Numbered from the stretch's first letter, positions 17,886-26,583 are shown. The stretch: 64,000 nucleotides of DNA from Pseudomonadota bacterium (GCA_023387335.1 JAEWIF010000050.1:97533-161532); one strand, 5' to 3'. The notes: a model not told the origin generated them from the letters alone. Program-made: numbers and translations.

Positions 17886-18709
17886 TCCTGCGTCGGCGCG
17901 GACCGGTTCACGGTGCGCAGCGCGCGACGCACGATGTACTCGGTCTCCGGCCGCTTCGCACCGCGTTGCCAATCGGCGCAGACCTGCCGCACCCACTCGG
18001 GCTGCGTTCGGCTCGCGTCGTTGAGCCAGTTGGCCACCGAGTTGCGCACGTACAGGCTGGGATCGGCTTTCAAGGGTTCCAGCAGCGCCAGCGCGCGCCA
18101 GGGCTCGGCCTTCAGCGCCGGCACCGGCGCGCACCACACGCCGTGCGGCCGCGTGAGCTCCGTCGCGAAGCGGCGTACGTTGGCGTCACCATCCAGCACC
18201 CAGCCGCCCAACAGCGCGACGGCGGCATCGGGATCGCGCACGACTTCCGCGCGCACCGCCATCCACGCCATCTCGCGCACGCCGAAGTGCGCATCGGCGG
18301 CGAAGCGGCGCACCGACGCCAGCTTGCCCGGCAACGACAGGTTCGAACACGCGATCCACTGCGCGGCCCAGGAACGCGCGACGTCGCTGGGATGCGTGGC
18401 CAGCGCGTGCGCGACACCATCGCGCCGCGGATGGGCGGCGGCCAGGTCGTAGAGCGCCAGCGCCACGTGGTCGTGGCGGCGCATCGGCTTGAATGCAGCC
18501 AGCATGGCCAGCGTGTCCTGCAGGCGCTCGGCCTGCGGGTCGAGGCCGATGTGCCGGGCCACGTTGCCGGCCAGGCGCGGCAGGTCCAGCGCCAGGAATT
18601 CGTTGAGGTTGACCGTGGGCAGCAGGCCTTCGTTCAAGGCCTCCAGCACCTCGGGCGGGATCAGCGCGATACGGGCCGCGCCACGCCGCTGCAGCAGGTG
18701 CTGCACCAC
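17882..18709 (-). CDS. DNA alkylation repair protein, AlkC/AlkD-like HEAT-repeat family
   Basis: A 275-aa all-helical HEAT-like repeat protein. The strongest landmark is SLYVRNSVANWLNDASR followed by QPEWV, which matches the AlkC/AlkD class of DNA glycosylases that excise N3- and N7-alkylated purines without base flipping. Catalytic Asp and Trp positions cannot be confirmed by eye. The only in-frame start near the 5' end is GTG 18709, four bases after the sco1 stop, so it is probably the last gene of the oxidase-assembly operon or read through from it. A generic HEAT-repeat scaffold is the alternative. Confidence 0.75.
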   Translation of the reverse strand: MVQHLLQRRGAARIALIPPEVLEALNEGLLPTVNLNEFLALDLPRLAGNVARHIGLDPQAERLQDTLAMLAAFKPMRRHDHVALALYDLAAAHPRRDGVAHALATHPSDVARSWAAQWIACSNLSLPGKLASVRRFAADAHFGVREMAWMAVRAEVVRDPDAAVALLGGWVLDGDANVRRFATELTRPHGVWCAPVPALKAEPWRALALLEPLKADPSLYVRNSVANWLNDASRTQPEWVRQVCADWQRGAKRPETEYIVRRALRTVNRSAPTQD

Positions 18710-18713
18710 CGCC

Positions 18714-19295
18714 TCAGGCGAGCAGTTGCTTGATGTCGTTGGCCAGCGCCTGCGGGCCGCTGCCGTAGCGCGAGTACAGGCGCAACCGCCCCTCCGGGTC
18801 GTACACGAAGCTGGCCGCCGAGTGGTCCATCGTGTAGCTGCCCGGCGTCTTGCCCTCGACCTTCTTGTAGTAGACCTTGAAGTCCTTGGCGACCGCGGCC
18901 AGCTGCTCGGGCGAGCCGCGCAGCGCGATGAAGTCGGGGCCGAAGTTGGCCATGTAGGCCTTCAGCACCTGGGGCGTGTCGCGCTCCGGGTCCACGGTGA
19001 CGAAGATGCCCTGCACCTTGGCGCCGTCGGGTCCCAGCAGCTGCTTGGCCTGCGCGATCTCGGCCAGCGTCGTGGGGCAGACGTCGGGGCACTGGGTGAA
19101 TCCGAAGAAGACCACCACGGCCTTGCCGCGGAAGTCCTTCAGGCTGCGTACCTTGCCTTCGGTGTCGGGCAGCTGGAAATCCTTGGCGTAGTCGGCGCCG
19201 GTCAGGTCGACGGCGCTGAACTGCGGCTTGCGCTCGCCGCAGGCGGCCAGCGCGCCAGTGGCGATGAGACTGATCAGGGCGTGGCGGCGGTCCAT
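18714..19295 (-). CDS. SCO1/SenC family copper chaperone, lipoprotein
   Basis: Delivers copper to the CuA site of cytochrome oxidase subunit II. A lipobox (LAAC, Cys19) predicts a lipoprotein anchored at the outer face of the inner membrane. The thioredoxin-like fold holds the copper ligands Cys69 and Cys73 in CPDVC and His158 in YTMDHS. The length of 193 aa is typical. It lies 9 nt after ctaB in the heme A/oxidase assembly operon. Confidence 0.95.
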   Translation of the reverse strand: MDRRHALISLIATGALAACGERKPQFSAVDLTGADYAKDFQLPDTEGKVRSLKDFRGKAVVVFFGFTQCPDVCPTTLAEIAQAKQLLGPDGAKVQGIFVTVDPERDTPQVLKAYMANFGPDFIALRGSPEQLAAVAKDFKVYYKKVEGKTPGSYTMDHSAASFVYDPEGRLRLYSRYGSGPQALANDIKQLLA

Positions 19296-19304
19296 GGCGT
19301 CACC

Positions 19305-20174
19305 TCACAACAGGTAGTGGTCCAGCAGGAGCGCCGCGAACAGCACGCTCAGGTGGATCAGTGAAAAACGGAAGGTCTTGCGCGCGAGCGCATCGGAGTA
19401 ATCGCGCCAGAGGCGGAAACCGTACCACGTGAAGCCGGCACTGAGCCCCAGCGCCGCCAGCAGGTACAGCCACGAGCTCATGCCGATGGCGAACGGCAGC
19501 AGGCAGGCCGCGAACAGCACCAGCGTGTACAGCAGGATCTGCAGCCGGGTGAACTCGCTGCCGTGCGTCACCGGCAGCATCGGCAGGCCCGACTTGCGGT
19601 AGTCCTCCACGCGGTACAGCGCCAGCGCCCAGAAGTGCGGCGGCGTCCACAGGAAGATGATGAGGAAGAGCACCAGCGCCTCGGGGCCGACGTCGCCGCG
19701 CATCGCGGCCCAGCCCAGCACCGGCGGCATCGCGCCGGAGGCGCCGCCGATCACGATGTTCTGCGGCGTGCGGGGCTTGAGCACCACGGTGTAGATGATC
19801 GCGTAGCCGACGAAGGTGGCGAACGTGAGCCACATGGTCAGCGGATTCACCGTGACGTACAGGATCGCCGAGCCGATGGCGCACAGCGCGGCCGAGAAGA
19901 TGAGCGTCTGCGTGTCGGACAGCTCGCCCTTGGCCGTGGGCCGCCAGGCGGTGCGGCGCATCTTGGCGTCGATGCCCTTCTCGATCAGGCAGTTGAACGC
20001 CGCGGCCGCGCCGGCCACCAGCCAGATGCCCAGCGCCGCGAAGGCCGCGACGCGCAGGTCCTCCGCTCTCGGAAGGCCGGGCACGGCCAGCACCATGCCG
20101 ATGACGGCGCAGAACACGATCAGCTGGACCACGCGCGGCTTGGTGAGCGCGTAGTACTGGGACAGGCGGTTCAT
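19305..20174 (-). CDS. ctaB: Protoheme IX farnesyltransferase (heme O synthase)
   Basis: Integral membrane UbiA-type prenyltransferase (289 aa) that adds a farnesyl group to heme B, making heme O. It starts YYALTKPRVVQL, has the family signature NCLIEKGIDAKMRRTAWRP (key residues N, D, D, M, R and T) in the first cytoplasmic loop, and a second motif in DYRKSGLPMLPV. About nine hydrophobic helices are visible. The start ATG overlaps the stop of ctaA in ATGA, coupling the two heme A steps. cyoE is the alternative name. Confidence 0.96.
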   Translation of the reverse strand: MNRLSQYYALTKPRVVQLIVFCAVIGMVLAVPGLPRAEDLRVAAFAALGIWLVAGAAAAFNCLIEKGIDAKMRRTAWRPTAKGELSDTQTLIFSAALCAIGSAILYVTVNPLTMWLTFATFVGYAIIYTVVLKPRTPQNIVIGGASGAMPPVLGWAAMRGDVGPEALVLFLIIFLWTPPHFWALALYRVEDYRKSGLPMLPVTHGSEFTRLQILLYTLVLFAACLLPFAIGMSSWLYLLAALGLSAGFTWYGFRLWRDYSDALARKTFRFSLIHLSVLFAALLLDHYLL

Positions 20175-21328
20175 GTCCGCGCCTCCTTGCGGGTGGCGCC
20201 GAAGCCGCGCGCTCCCACGCGCTCGTCGCGGCGCGCGACGTGGATCTCGCACAGCGACCAGGTCAGCACCACCACCAGCGCCGCGGCCCCGCCGGTGTGC
20301 GCGAGTGCTGCGGGCAGCGGCCAGTCGAGCACCACGTTGGTCAGCCCGCTCAGCAGTTGCCACAGCGCGAGCGCGCCCAGCACGCGCGATTGCCGCGGCA
20401 GCGCCTTGCGCAAGGCGTAGGCGGTGGTCGCCAGCAGCGCAAGCACCACGTACGCGGCCAGCCGGTGCACGTAGTGGATGGCGGTCAGCGCCGCGAACGT
20501 CACGTGCTCGCCGCCCGACGTCATGCCCAGCGGACGCCAGATCTCGAAGCCCTGGCGCAAGTCCATCTGCGGCCACCAGGTGCCGTGGCAGGTGGGGAAT
20601 TCCTCGCAGGCCAGCACCGCGTAATTGGTGCTCACCCAGCCGCCCAGCGCCACTTGCAGCCAGAGCGCCGCGAAGGTGATGACGAGCAGCGTGCGAAGGC
20701 CCGCGCTCACGACGGCCGGTTGCGCCAGGCCCTCGGCCTGCCGGTAGCTCACGGCCTGGCGGCACAGCAGCGCCAGCAGCACCAGCCCGCCGAGCAGGTG
20801 CATCGTGACGATGGCCGGGAACAACTTCATCGTCACCGTCAGCGCGCCGAACGCGCCCACCAGGCACACCCACGCCAGGCTGGCCGTGGGCCACCACGGA
20901 CTCACCGGCAGCACATGGCGCCGGCGCAGCGCCCAGGTGCTGGCGGCCAGCGTGAGGATGAGCACGCCCACGCCCATGGCCAGGTAGCGATGGATCATCT
21001 CGATCCAGGCCTTGGTGTGCGTGACCGGGCCGGTCGGCATGGTGGCCTGCGCGAGGCTGATGTCGGCGTGCGCGCCGAACGGGCTGGCGTTGGCGTAGCA
21101 GCCCGGCCAGTCGGGGCAGCCCAGGCCCGAGTCGGTCAGGCGCGTGAAGGCGCCGAACAGCACCAGGTCGAACGTGAGGAACAGCGTCAGGCCGGTGAGC
21201 ATGGCCAGCCGGCGGCCCGGCGACGCGTCGCGGCTGCGCACCCAGAGCCAGGCCAGTGGCCCGGAGGCCACGATCAGCCCGAGCACCATCATGCGCAGCA
21301 CGGGCGAGAGGTCCACCAGCGAGTTCAT
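20171..21328 (-). CDS. ctaA: Heme A synthase (COX15/CtaA)
   Basis: Oxidises the C8 methyl of heme O to a formyl group, yielding heme A for the aa3 oxidase. The 385-aa membrane protein has eight hydrophobic helices and the COX15 landmarks GAFTRLTDSGLGCPDWPGCYA near the first loop, WIEMIHRYLA with a heme-ligating His, GGWVSTNYAVLAC, and HYVHRLAAY. Paired loop cysteines are kept. Overlaps ctaB at its end and the upstream thioredoxin-like gene at its start by four bases each. Confidence 0.95.
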   Translation of the reverse strand: MNSLVDLSPVLRMMVLGLIVASGPLAWLWVRSRDASPGRRLAMLTGLTLFLTFDLVLFGAFTRLTDSGLGCPDWPGCYANASPFGAHADISLAQATMPTGPVTHTKAWIEMIHRYLAMGVGVLILTLAASTWALRRRHVLPVSPWWPTASLAWVCLVGAFGALTVTMKLFPAIVTMHLLGGLVLLALLCRQAVSYRQAEGLAQPAVVSAGLRTLLVITFAALWLQVALGGWVSTNYAVLACEEFPTCHGTWWPQMDLRQGFEIWRPLGMTSGGEHVTFAALTAIHYVHRLAAYVVLALLATTAYALRKALPRQSRVLGALALWQLLSGLTNVVLDWPLPAALAHTGGAAALVVVLTWSLCEIHVARRDERVGARGFGATRKEART

Positions 21329-22038
21329 GGCGTGCGGCCCGCCTTGTCCCAGCCGGCCGACGCGCGCATCAGCCGCTCGAGGTCGCGCTTGGCCTTGGCC
21401 GCGCCCTCGCGGTCCAGGCGCGCGGGGAATCGCATCATCCAGTGGCCGAGCGGATCGACCACGTACAGGTGCTCCTCGAGCGCTGCGCCCGGCGCCGGCT
21501 TCAGCCACTGCGCCAGCCGCTCGCGCGGCACGCGCAGCACGGTGGCCTGGGCGAGCGCGGGCTGCAGCTGCGCTCGCACGGGCACGGTATCGTCGATCAG
21601 CCAGACCCAGTCGAGCCGGTCCTTGTCCTTGCCGAGCGTCTCGCGCAGCTGCCGCTGCAGGTACAGGTGGTTCTCGCACTGCGCCGGGCAGGCGCCCCCG
21701 CTCACGCTGACCAGCAGCCACTGGCCCTTGAGGTCCGCCAGCGGCGACGGCCGGCCGTCCAGCGTGGTGGCGGTCACGGCGGGGAGGGTCGGCTGCGCCT
21801 CGATCAGCTCGCCGAAGTTGCGCCGGCCTTCCGGACGCAGCACGTAGTAGGTGAAGTAGGACGCGATGACCGGCGCGGCGCAGATCAGCATCACCACGAA
21901 CATCTTGAAGCGGCCGCGCGCGGTGCGCTGCGCCTCCTCGACCTCGCGCGGCCCGGGCAGCGAATGGACGGTCAGGTCCAGCGGCTGGTCAAGCCTGTCG
22001 GGCCTGGCGGCGGGGTTGGATGAACTGGAACCAGACAT
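21325..22038 (-). CDS. Membrane-anchored thioredoxin-fold protein of the oxidase locus (CxxxC)
   Basis: A 237-aa protein with a cytoplasmic N-terminus, one hydrophobic segment (about residues 46-66) and a periplasmic thioredoxin-like domain. A CPAQC motif in SGGACPAQCENHLYL resembles the CxxxC copper/thiol motif of SCO proteins, but the downstream TMDH-type His ligand seen in the Sco1 gene is not evident. Its place between SURF1 and ctaA strongly implies a role in oxidase biogenesis, perhaps thiol redox control of Cu-binding cysteines. That is inference. Its start lies 50 nt inside the SURF1 3' end. Confidence 0.78.
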   Translation of the reverse strand: MSGSSSSNPAARPDRLDQPLDLTVHSLPGPREVEEAQRTARGRFKMFVVMLICAAPVIASYFTYYVLRPEGRRNFGELIEAQPTLPAVTATTLDGRPSPLADLKGQWLLVSVSGGACPAQCENHLYLQRQLRETLGKDKDRLDWVWLIDDTVPVRAQLQPALAQATVLRVPRERLAQWLKPAPGAALEEHLYVVDPLGHWMMRFPARLDREGAAKAKRDLERLMRASAGWDKAGRTP

Positions 22039-22714
22039 AGAGGATGGCGATCAGGCCGCACAAGGCCCACCACTGGAAGGCATAGCCGTAATTGGTTTCG
22101 GGACCGCGGCCGGCGACGGCCTCGGGCCAGTCGCGCTGCAGCCCCTGCGAGGCCGGTCCGGTCTGCTGCACGCTCACGTCCTGCAACAGCGCCAGGCGGG
22201 TTTCGGCCGCGAACGGCGTCAGGTCGAGATTTTGCCGGATGGGCCCGGTGCCCGACGCGCCGAACTGAAGAAGCTTGGCCGGCGGCGGGGCGATGCGGCC
22301 GTGCAGCTCCACTTCCGCGTCCGGCGTCTCGATGGCGGGCAGCTGCTCGCGCTGCTGGAAGTTGCGCGGCGCCCAGCCCCGCTGCACCAGCACCACGGCG
22401 CCGGAGCCGGCCAGCCGCAGCGGTGTCGCCACGTAGAAGCCGACTTTCCCGCCCATCTGGCGGTTGTCGAGGAAGACGGTGTGCTCGCCCGCCCAGCGGC
22501 CGCGCAGCACCACGGGGCGGTACAGCATCGAGCGGCGATCCGCCCCCAGGAACTCGGACTGCGACAGCGGCGCCTGCTGCTGCCGCGTCGTGACGGTGTC
22601 GGCCAGCGCCTCCTTCTGGTGGGCGCGGCCGAGCTGCCACATCCCCAGCGCGAACGTGACGCAGATACCGATGGCGGCGCCCACCGTGGCGAGCCAGAAG
22701 CGCCAGCCCTTCAT
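21989..22714 (-). CDS. SURF1 family cytochrome oxidase assembly protein
   Basis: Assembly factor (241 aa) for heme A insertion into subunit I. The topology is typical: an N-terminal helix (FWLATVGAAIGICVTFALGMWQL), a periplasmic domain, and a C-terminal helix in NYGYAFQWWALCGLIAILYVWF. The SURF1 motifs FALGMWQLGRAHQKEAL, VLVQRGWAPR and NYGYAFQWW are kept. ATG 22714 is used; it is divergent from the DUF2909 gene with a 24-nt gap. It heads the minus-strand unit SURF1-TRX-ctaA-ctaB-sco1. Confidence 0.93.
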   Translation of the reverse strand: MKGWRFWLATVGAAIGICVTFALGMWQLGRAHQKEALADTVTTRQQQAPLSQSEFLGADRRSMLYRPVVLRGRWAGEHTVFLDNRQMGGKVGFYVATPLRLAGSGAVVLVQRGWAPRNFQQREQLPAIETPDAEVELHGRIAPPPAKLLQFGASGTGPIRQNLDLTPFAAETRLALLQDVSVQQTGPASQGLQRDWPEAVAGRGPETNYGYAFQWWALCGLIAILYVWFQFIQPRRQARQA

Positions 22715-22738
22715 GCCGCGCGCCGGATAATCGGCCCC

Positions 22739-22954
22739 ATGAAAATCCTCGTGGTGCTGGCCTTCGTTGCCATCCTCGGCAGCCTGGCGTCCGCCCTGTT
22801 CTTCATGCTGCGCGGCGGCCAGGAAGGCAAGTCGGGCCCCATGGCCCGGGCGCTGGCGTTCCGCGTCGGCTTTTCCATCCTGTTGTTCCTGTGCCTGCTG
22901 CTGGCCTGGAAGCTGGGCTACATCCGTCCGACCGGCATCCCGGCCGGCGCCTGA
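22739..22954 (+). CDS. Twin-transmembrane protein, DUF2909-like
   Basis: A 71-aa protein made of two hydrophobic helices (about residues 2-22 and 41-60) separated by a short basic, Gly-rich loop containing GGQEGKSGPMARAL. This matches the small DUF2909 twin-TM family regularly found beside cytochrome oxidase genes; function unknown. It is the only plus-strand gene inside the oxidase region, reading between ctaE and SURF1. Confidence 0.82.
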   Translation: MKILVVLAFVAILGSLASALFFMLRGGQEGKSGPMARALAFRVGFSILLFLCLLLAWKLGYIRPTGIPAGA

Positions 22955-22983
22955 CGCTCCCACTTCAAAGCTCCTCCAAAGGA

Positions 22984-23009
22984 ACAAGGCGCCCCGCGGG
23001 GCGCCTTGT
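22984..23009. terminator. Perfect GC-rich palindrome between convergent genes (likely bidirectional terminator)
   Basis: A 13-bp half (ACAAGGCGCCCCG) is followed directly by its exact reverse complement. It lies 29 nt after the DUF2909 stop and 21 nt after the ctaE stop on the opposite strand. No U-tract is present on either side, so it may work with Rho or only as a 3' stabiliser. Confidence 0.6.
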
Positions 23010-23030
23010 CGCTTGCATCGGCGGAAAGCG

Positions 23031-23912
23031 TTACAGCCAGTAGACCAGCACGTAAAGGCCGAGCCACACCACGTCGACGAAGTGCCAGTACCAGGCGGCG
23101 CCTTCGAAGCCGAAGTGGCGCTGCGGCGTGAAGTGGCCGGCCATCAGGCGCAGCGTGATGAACAGCAGCATCAGCATGCCGACGATCACGTGGAAGCCGT
23201 GGAAGCCGGTCAGCAGGAAGAAGGTGGAGCCGTAGGCGCCCGAGCTGAGCTTCAGGTTCAGGTCGCTGTAGGCGTGGAAGTATTCGTAGCCCTGCACGCA
23301 GACGAAGGTGGCGCCCAGGATGACGGTGATCCACATCCAGAGGATGGTCTTGGCCCGGTTGCCGGCGATCAGCGCGTGGTGGGCAATGGTCAGCGTGACT
23401 CCCGAGGTCAGCAGCAGCGCCGTGTTGATGGTGGGCAGCGGCCACGGACCCATGGTCTGGAACGGGTCGATGATGTTGCCCGGCGAGGCGGTGGCGCCCA
23501 CCGCGGTGCTCGGCCACACGGCCTTGAAGTCGGGCCACAGCAGCGAGTTGTCCAGGCCGCCCAGCGCCGGCACCGAGTGCGAGCGCATCCACCACAGCGC
23601 GGTGAAGAAGGCGCCGAAGAACATCACCTCCGAGAAGATGAACCAGCTCATGCTCCAGCGGAACGAGAGGTCGATCTTGCGGCCGTACTGGCCGCCTTCG
23701 CTCTCGCGCACGGCGTCGCGGAACCACTGGAACAGCACGCCGAACAGCCACAGCAAGCCGAAGAACAGCGACCACTTGGCCCAGCCCGCGCCGTTGATCC
23801 ACTGCGAGGCGCCGAAGATCACGAAGAACAGGCCGAAGGCGGCGAACGCCGGGTGCCGCGAGGGATGCGGAACGAAGTAGTACGGCTGGCCGCCGCCGGT
23901 GGTGGAACTCAT
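23031..23912 (-). CDS. ctaE: Cytochrome c oxidase subunit III
   Basis: Core membrane subunit (293 aa) of the aa3-type oxidase, stabilising subunit I and its oxygen pathway. The N-terminus YYFVPHPSRHPAFAAFG, the RDAVRESEGG loop and the sequence FHGFHVIVG, with seven hydrophobic helices in all, are typical of the family. It follows DUF2970 by 37 nt in the ctaC-ctaD-cox11 direction and ends at the palindrome at 22984-23009. Confidence 0.97.
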   Translation of the reverse strand: MSSTTGGGQPYYFVPHPSRHPAFAAFGLFFVIFGASQWINGAGWAKWSLFFGLLWLFGVLFQWFRDAVRESEGGQYGRKIDLSFRWSMSWFIFSEVMFFGAFFTALWWMRSHSVPALGGLDNSLLWPDFKAVWPSTAVGATASPGNIIDPFQTMGPWPLPTINTALLLTSGVTLTIAHHALIAGNRAKTILWMWITVILGATFVCVQGYEYFHAYSDLNLKLSSGAYGSTFFLLTGFHGFHVIVGMLMLLFITLRLMAGHFTPQRHFGFEGAAWYWHFVDVVWLGLYVLVYWL

Positions 23913-23949
23913 GTTTTCTCGACTCCTGCTTTCGATTCTTCTTTGGCCG

Positions 23950-24126
23950 TCAGACGACCCAGTTGACCAGCGCGATCAGCCCGGCCACCAACAGCGCCAC
24001 GAACACCAGCGCCACGACCACCACGTGCAGCGGATTGAGCCGCTGCATGTCGTCCTCGAGGCCGCTTCGCTTGCGCACGCCCAGGAACGACCAGGCCACC
24101 GCGCGCATGCTGCGCAAGAAACTCAT
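23950..24126 (-). CDS. DUF2970 small membrane protein
   Basis: A 58-aa protein: a cytoplasmic basic N-terminus (SMRAVAWSFLGVRKRSGLEDD) and one C-terminal hydrophobic helix. The arrangement FLGVRKRSGLE-D and LNP-hhh matches the DUF2970 family, which sits between cox11 and ctaE in many betaproteobacteria. Function unknown; presumably oxidase assembly or stability. Start ATG overlaps the cox11 stop in ATGA. Confidence 0.85.
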   Translation of the reverse strand: MSFLRSMRAVAWSFLGVRKRSGLEDDMQRLNPLHVVVVALVFVALLVAGLIALVNWVV

Positions 24127-24725
24127 CCACGCTCCCCGCCTTGCCGCGACACCGCGGCCGGAGCGGCGGCCTGGGGCGCCTGCGGCACCTTGGCGCCCAC
24201 CTCGAAGAAGGTGTACGACAGGGTGATGGTGGTGACGTCCCTGGACAGCTTGGGATCGATGACGAACGCGACCGGCCACTGCTTCTTCTCGCCCGGCGCC
24301 AGCGTGTACTGCTCGAAGCAGAAGCACTCGAGCTTGTTGAAGTGCGCGGCGGCGTTGCGCGGCGCGTAGCTGGGGATGGCCTGGGCCGACATGCGCCGGT
24401 CCTGCACGTTCTGGAACTCGTACATCACCGTCGCCAGCTCGCCGGGATGCACCTGGAGCGTGGCGACCTGCGGCTTGAACTGCCACGGGCCGCGCGAGTT
24501 GGCGTCGAACTCCACCGTGATGGTGCGGCTGCGGTCCACCTGGGTGTTGGCCGCGATGTTGGAGCCGCCCGGCACCTGCTTTTCGCCCAGCGCCAGGATG
24601 TTGATGCCGGTGATCTCGCAGATGTGCTTGTAGATCGGGATCAGCGCGTAGCCGAACAGGAACATGCCGGCGGCGACCACCGCCAGCTTGCCCACCATCT
24701 TCCGGTTCTCGGCCTTGAGCGCCAC
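24123..24725 (-). CDS. ctaG: Cytochrome c oxidase assembly protein CtaG/Cox11
   Basis: Inserts copper into the CuB site of subunit I. The 200-aa protein has one N-terminal hydrophobic helix and a periplasmic beta domain with the copper-binding CFCF motif, Cys134 and Cys136, in FNKLECFCFEQ. The start is GTG 24725; the following residues (ALKAENRKMVGKL) match Cox11 N-termini as I remember them, so GTG is preferred over the inner ATG. Four bases separate it from the upstream 37-codon gene. Confidence 0.95.
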   Translation of the reverse strand: MALKAENRKMVGKLAVVAAGMFLFGYALIPIYKHICEITGINILALGEKQVPGGSNIAANTQVDRSRTITVEFDANSRGPWQFKPQVATLQVHPGELATVMYEFQNVQDRRMSAQAIPSYAPRNAAAHFNKLECFCFEQYTLAPGEKKQWPVAFVIDPKLSRDVTTITLSYTFFEVGAKVPQAPQAAAPAAVSRQGGERG

Positions 24726-24729
24726 CCGA

Positions 24730-24843
24730 TCAGCCTCCGATGAAGACCATCTTGACCACGAAGCCGATGGCGAAGGCGAGCGCCACCGACGCCAGGATCA
24801 GGCCCAGGCGGCGGTTGGCTTTCTTCTGCTCTTCGGAGGTCAT
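24730..24843 (-). CDS. Cytochrome oxidase small assembly protein (37 aa)
   Basis: A 37-codon gene between ctaD and cox11 that is easily missed. The protein begins MTSEEQKKANRRLG, a charged cytoplasmic end, then a single hydrophobic helix of about 20 residues, and ends FIGG. Proteins of this pattern occupy the same position in Comamonadaceae oxidase operons and are named cytochrome oxidase small assembly protein. Gaps of 27 nt to ctaD and 4 nt to cox11 place it in the operon. GGCGGCTG precedes the ATG, with no strong ribosome site seen. Confidence 0.85.
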   Translation of the reverse strand: MTSEEQKKANRRLGLILASVALAFAIGFVVKMVFIGG

Positions 24844-24870
24844 CGCTCGTCCAGGCGGCTGCCGCGCGGA

Positions 24871-26556
24871 TCAGTGCGCCGCGCCGGCGTTGCGGTTGAT
24901 GGAAGCCGGCACGGCGTCCAGCACGCGGGTGGCGGTGGCATCCAGCTTCGGGGGCACTTCGAAGGTGTGGAAGGGCGCCGGCGACGGCACTTCCCACTCC
25001 AGGCCTTCGGCGCCGCGGCCGTCGGCATCGTTCCAGGGGCGCTGGGGCGCCGGCTCGCCCTTGCCGCGCATCACGGGCAGCACCACGAAGATGAAGAAGT
25101 ACACCTGCGACAGGCCGAACCAGAACGCGCCGATCGACGCCCACATGTTGAAGTCGGCGAACTGCATCGGGTAGTCGGCGTAGCGACGCGGCATGCCGGC
25201 CAGCCCGAGGAAGTGCATCGGGAAGAACGTGAGGTTGAAGGAGATCAGCGACGACCAGAAGTGGATCTTGCCGCGCGTCTCGTTGTACATCGTGCCGGCC
25301 CACTTGGGCGACCAGTAGTAGAAGCCCGAGAACAGCGCGAACAGCGAGCCCGCCACCAGCACGTAGTGGAAGTGCGCCACCACGTAGTAGGTGTCCTGCA
25401 GCAGCAGGTCGATCGGCGCCATGGCCAGGATCAGGCCGGTGAAGCCGCCGATGGTGAACACGAAGATGAAGCCCACCGCGAACAGCATCGGGGTTTCGAA
25501 CGTCATCGAGCCCTGCCACATCGTCGCGATCCAGTTGAAGATCTTCACGGCCGTGGGCACCGCGATCAGCATGGTCGCGTACATGAAGAACAGCTGGCCG
25601 GTCACCGGCATGCCGGTGGTGAACATGTGGTGCGCCCACACGATGAACGACAGGATGGCGATCGAGCTGGTCGCGTACACCATGGAGGCGTAGCCGAACA
25701 GGCGCTTGCGCGCGAAGGCGGGCACGACCTGGCTGATGATGCCGAAGGCCGGCAGGATCATGATGTAGACCTCGGGGTGGCCGAAGAACCAGAAGATGTG
25801 CTGGTACATCACCGGGTCGCCGCCGCCCGCGGGGTTGAAGAACGTGGTGCCGAAGTGGCGGTCGGTCAGCGTCATCGTGATCGCGCCGGCCAGCACGGGC
25901 ATCACGGCGATCAGCAGGTAGGCGGTGATCAGCCAGGTCCAGGCGAACATCGGCATCTTCATCAGCGTCATGCCGGGGGCGCGCATGTTGAGGATGGTCA
26001 CGATGATGTTGATCGAGCCCATGATCGAGCTGGCGCCCAGGATGTGCATCGCGAAGATGCCGGCGTCCATCGACGGGCCCATCTGCAGGGTCAGCGGCGC
26101 GTACAGCGTCCAGCCGGCGGCGGGGGCGCCGCCGGGCATGAAGAACGAACCCACCAGCATCAGGCCGGCGGGCACCATCAGCCAGAAGCTGAAGTTGTTC
26201 ATGCGCGCGAACGCCATGTCCGACGCGCCGATCTGCAGCGGGATCATCCAGTTCGCGAAGCCCACGAACGCCGGCATGATGGCGCCGAACACCATGATCA
26301 GGCCGTGCATGGTGGTCAGCTGGTTGAACAGCTCCGGGTTCACCAGCTGCAGGCCGGGCTGGAACAGCTCGGCGCGGATGCCCAGCGCGAGCATGCCGCC
26401 GAACATCAGCATGAAGAACGAGAACAGCAGGTAGAGGGTGCCGATGTCCTTGTGGTTGGTCGCGTAGACCCAGCGGCGCCAGCCCGTCGGGGCGTGGTGG
26501 TCGTGGTGGTCTTCGTGCCCGTGCGCGTGGCCGTGGGGGTCGAGAACTGCGCTCAT
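24871..26556 (-). CDS. ctaD: Cytochrome c oxidase subunit I
   Basis: Catalytic subunit (561 aa, 12 helices) holding heme a and the heme a3-CuB oxygen-reducing centre; pumps protons. The N-terminus is His-rich (DPHGHAHGHEDHHDHH) before the usual WVYATNHKDIGTLYL. The CuB His-Tyr site is in GHPEVYIMILPAFG and the second CuB His pair in the WAHHMFTTG segment; the low-spin heme and a3 ligands lie in helices II and X as expected. It starts 27 nt after ctaC. The His-rich leader is longer than in model proteins and could bind metal, which is inference. Confidence 0.98.
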   Translation of the reverse strand: MSAVLDPHGHAHGHEDHHDHHAPTGWRRWVYATNHKDIGTLYLLFSFFMLMFGGMLALGIRAELFQPGLQLVNPELFNQLTTMHGLIMVFGAIMPAFVGFANWMIPLQIGASDMAFARMNNFSFWLMVPAGLMLVGSFFMPGGAPAAGWTLYAPLTLQMGPSMDAGIFAMHILGASSIMGSINIIVTILNMRAPGMTLMKMPMFAWTWLITAYLLIAVMPVLAGAITMTLTDRHFGTTFFNPAGGGDPVMYQHIFWFFGHPEVYIMILPAFGIISQVVPAFARKRLFGYASMVYATSSIAILSFIVWAHHMFTTGMPVTGQLFFMYATMLIAVPTAVKIFNWIATMWQGSMTFETPMLFAVGFIFVFTIGGFTGLILAMAPIDLLLQDTYYVVAHFHYVLVAGSLFALFSGFYYWSPKWAGTMYNETRGKIHFWSSLISFNLTFFPMHFLGLAGMPRRYADYPMQFADFNMWASIGAFWFGLSQVYFFIFVVLPVMRGKGEPAPQRPWNDADGRGAEGLEWEVPSPAPFHTFEVPPKLDATATRVLDAVPASINRNAGAAH

Positions 26557-26583
26557 GGGATTCCTCGGGTGCCTGTGTCTTGT

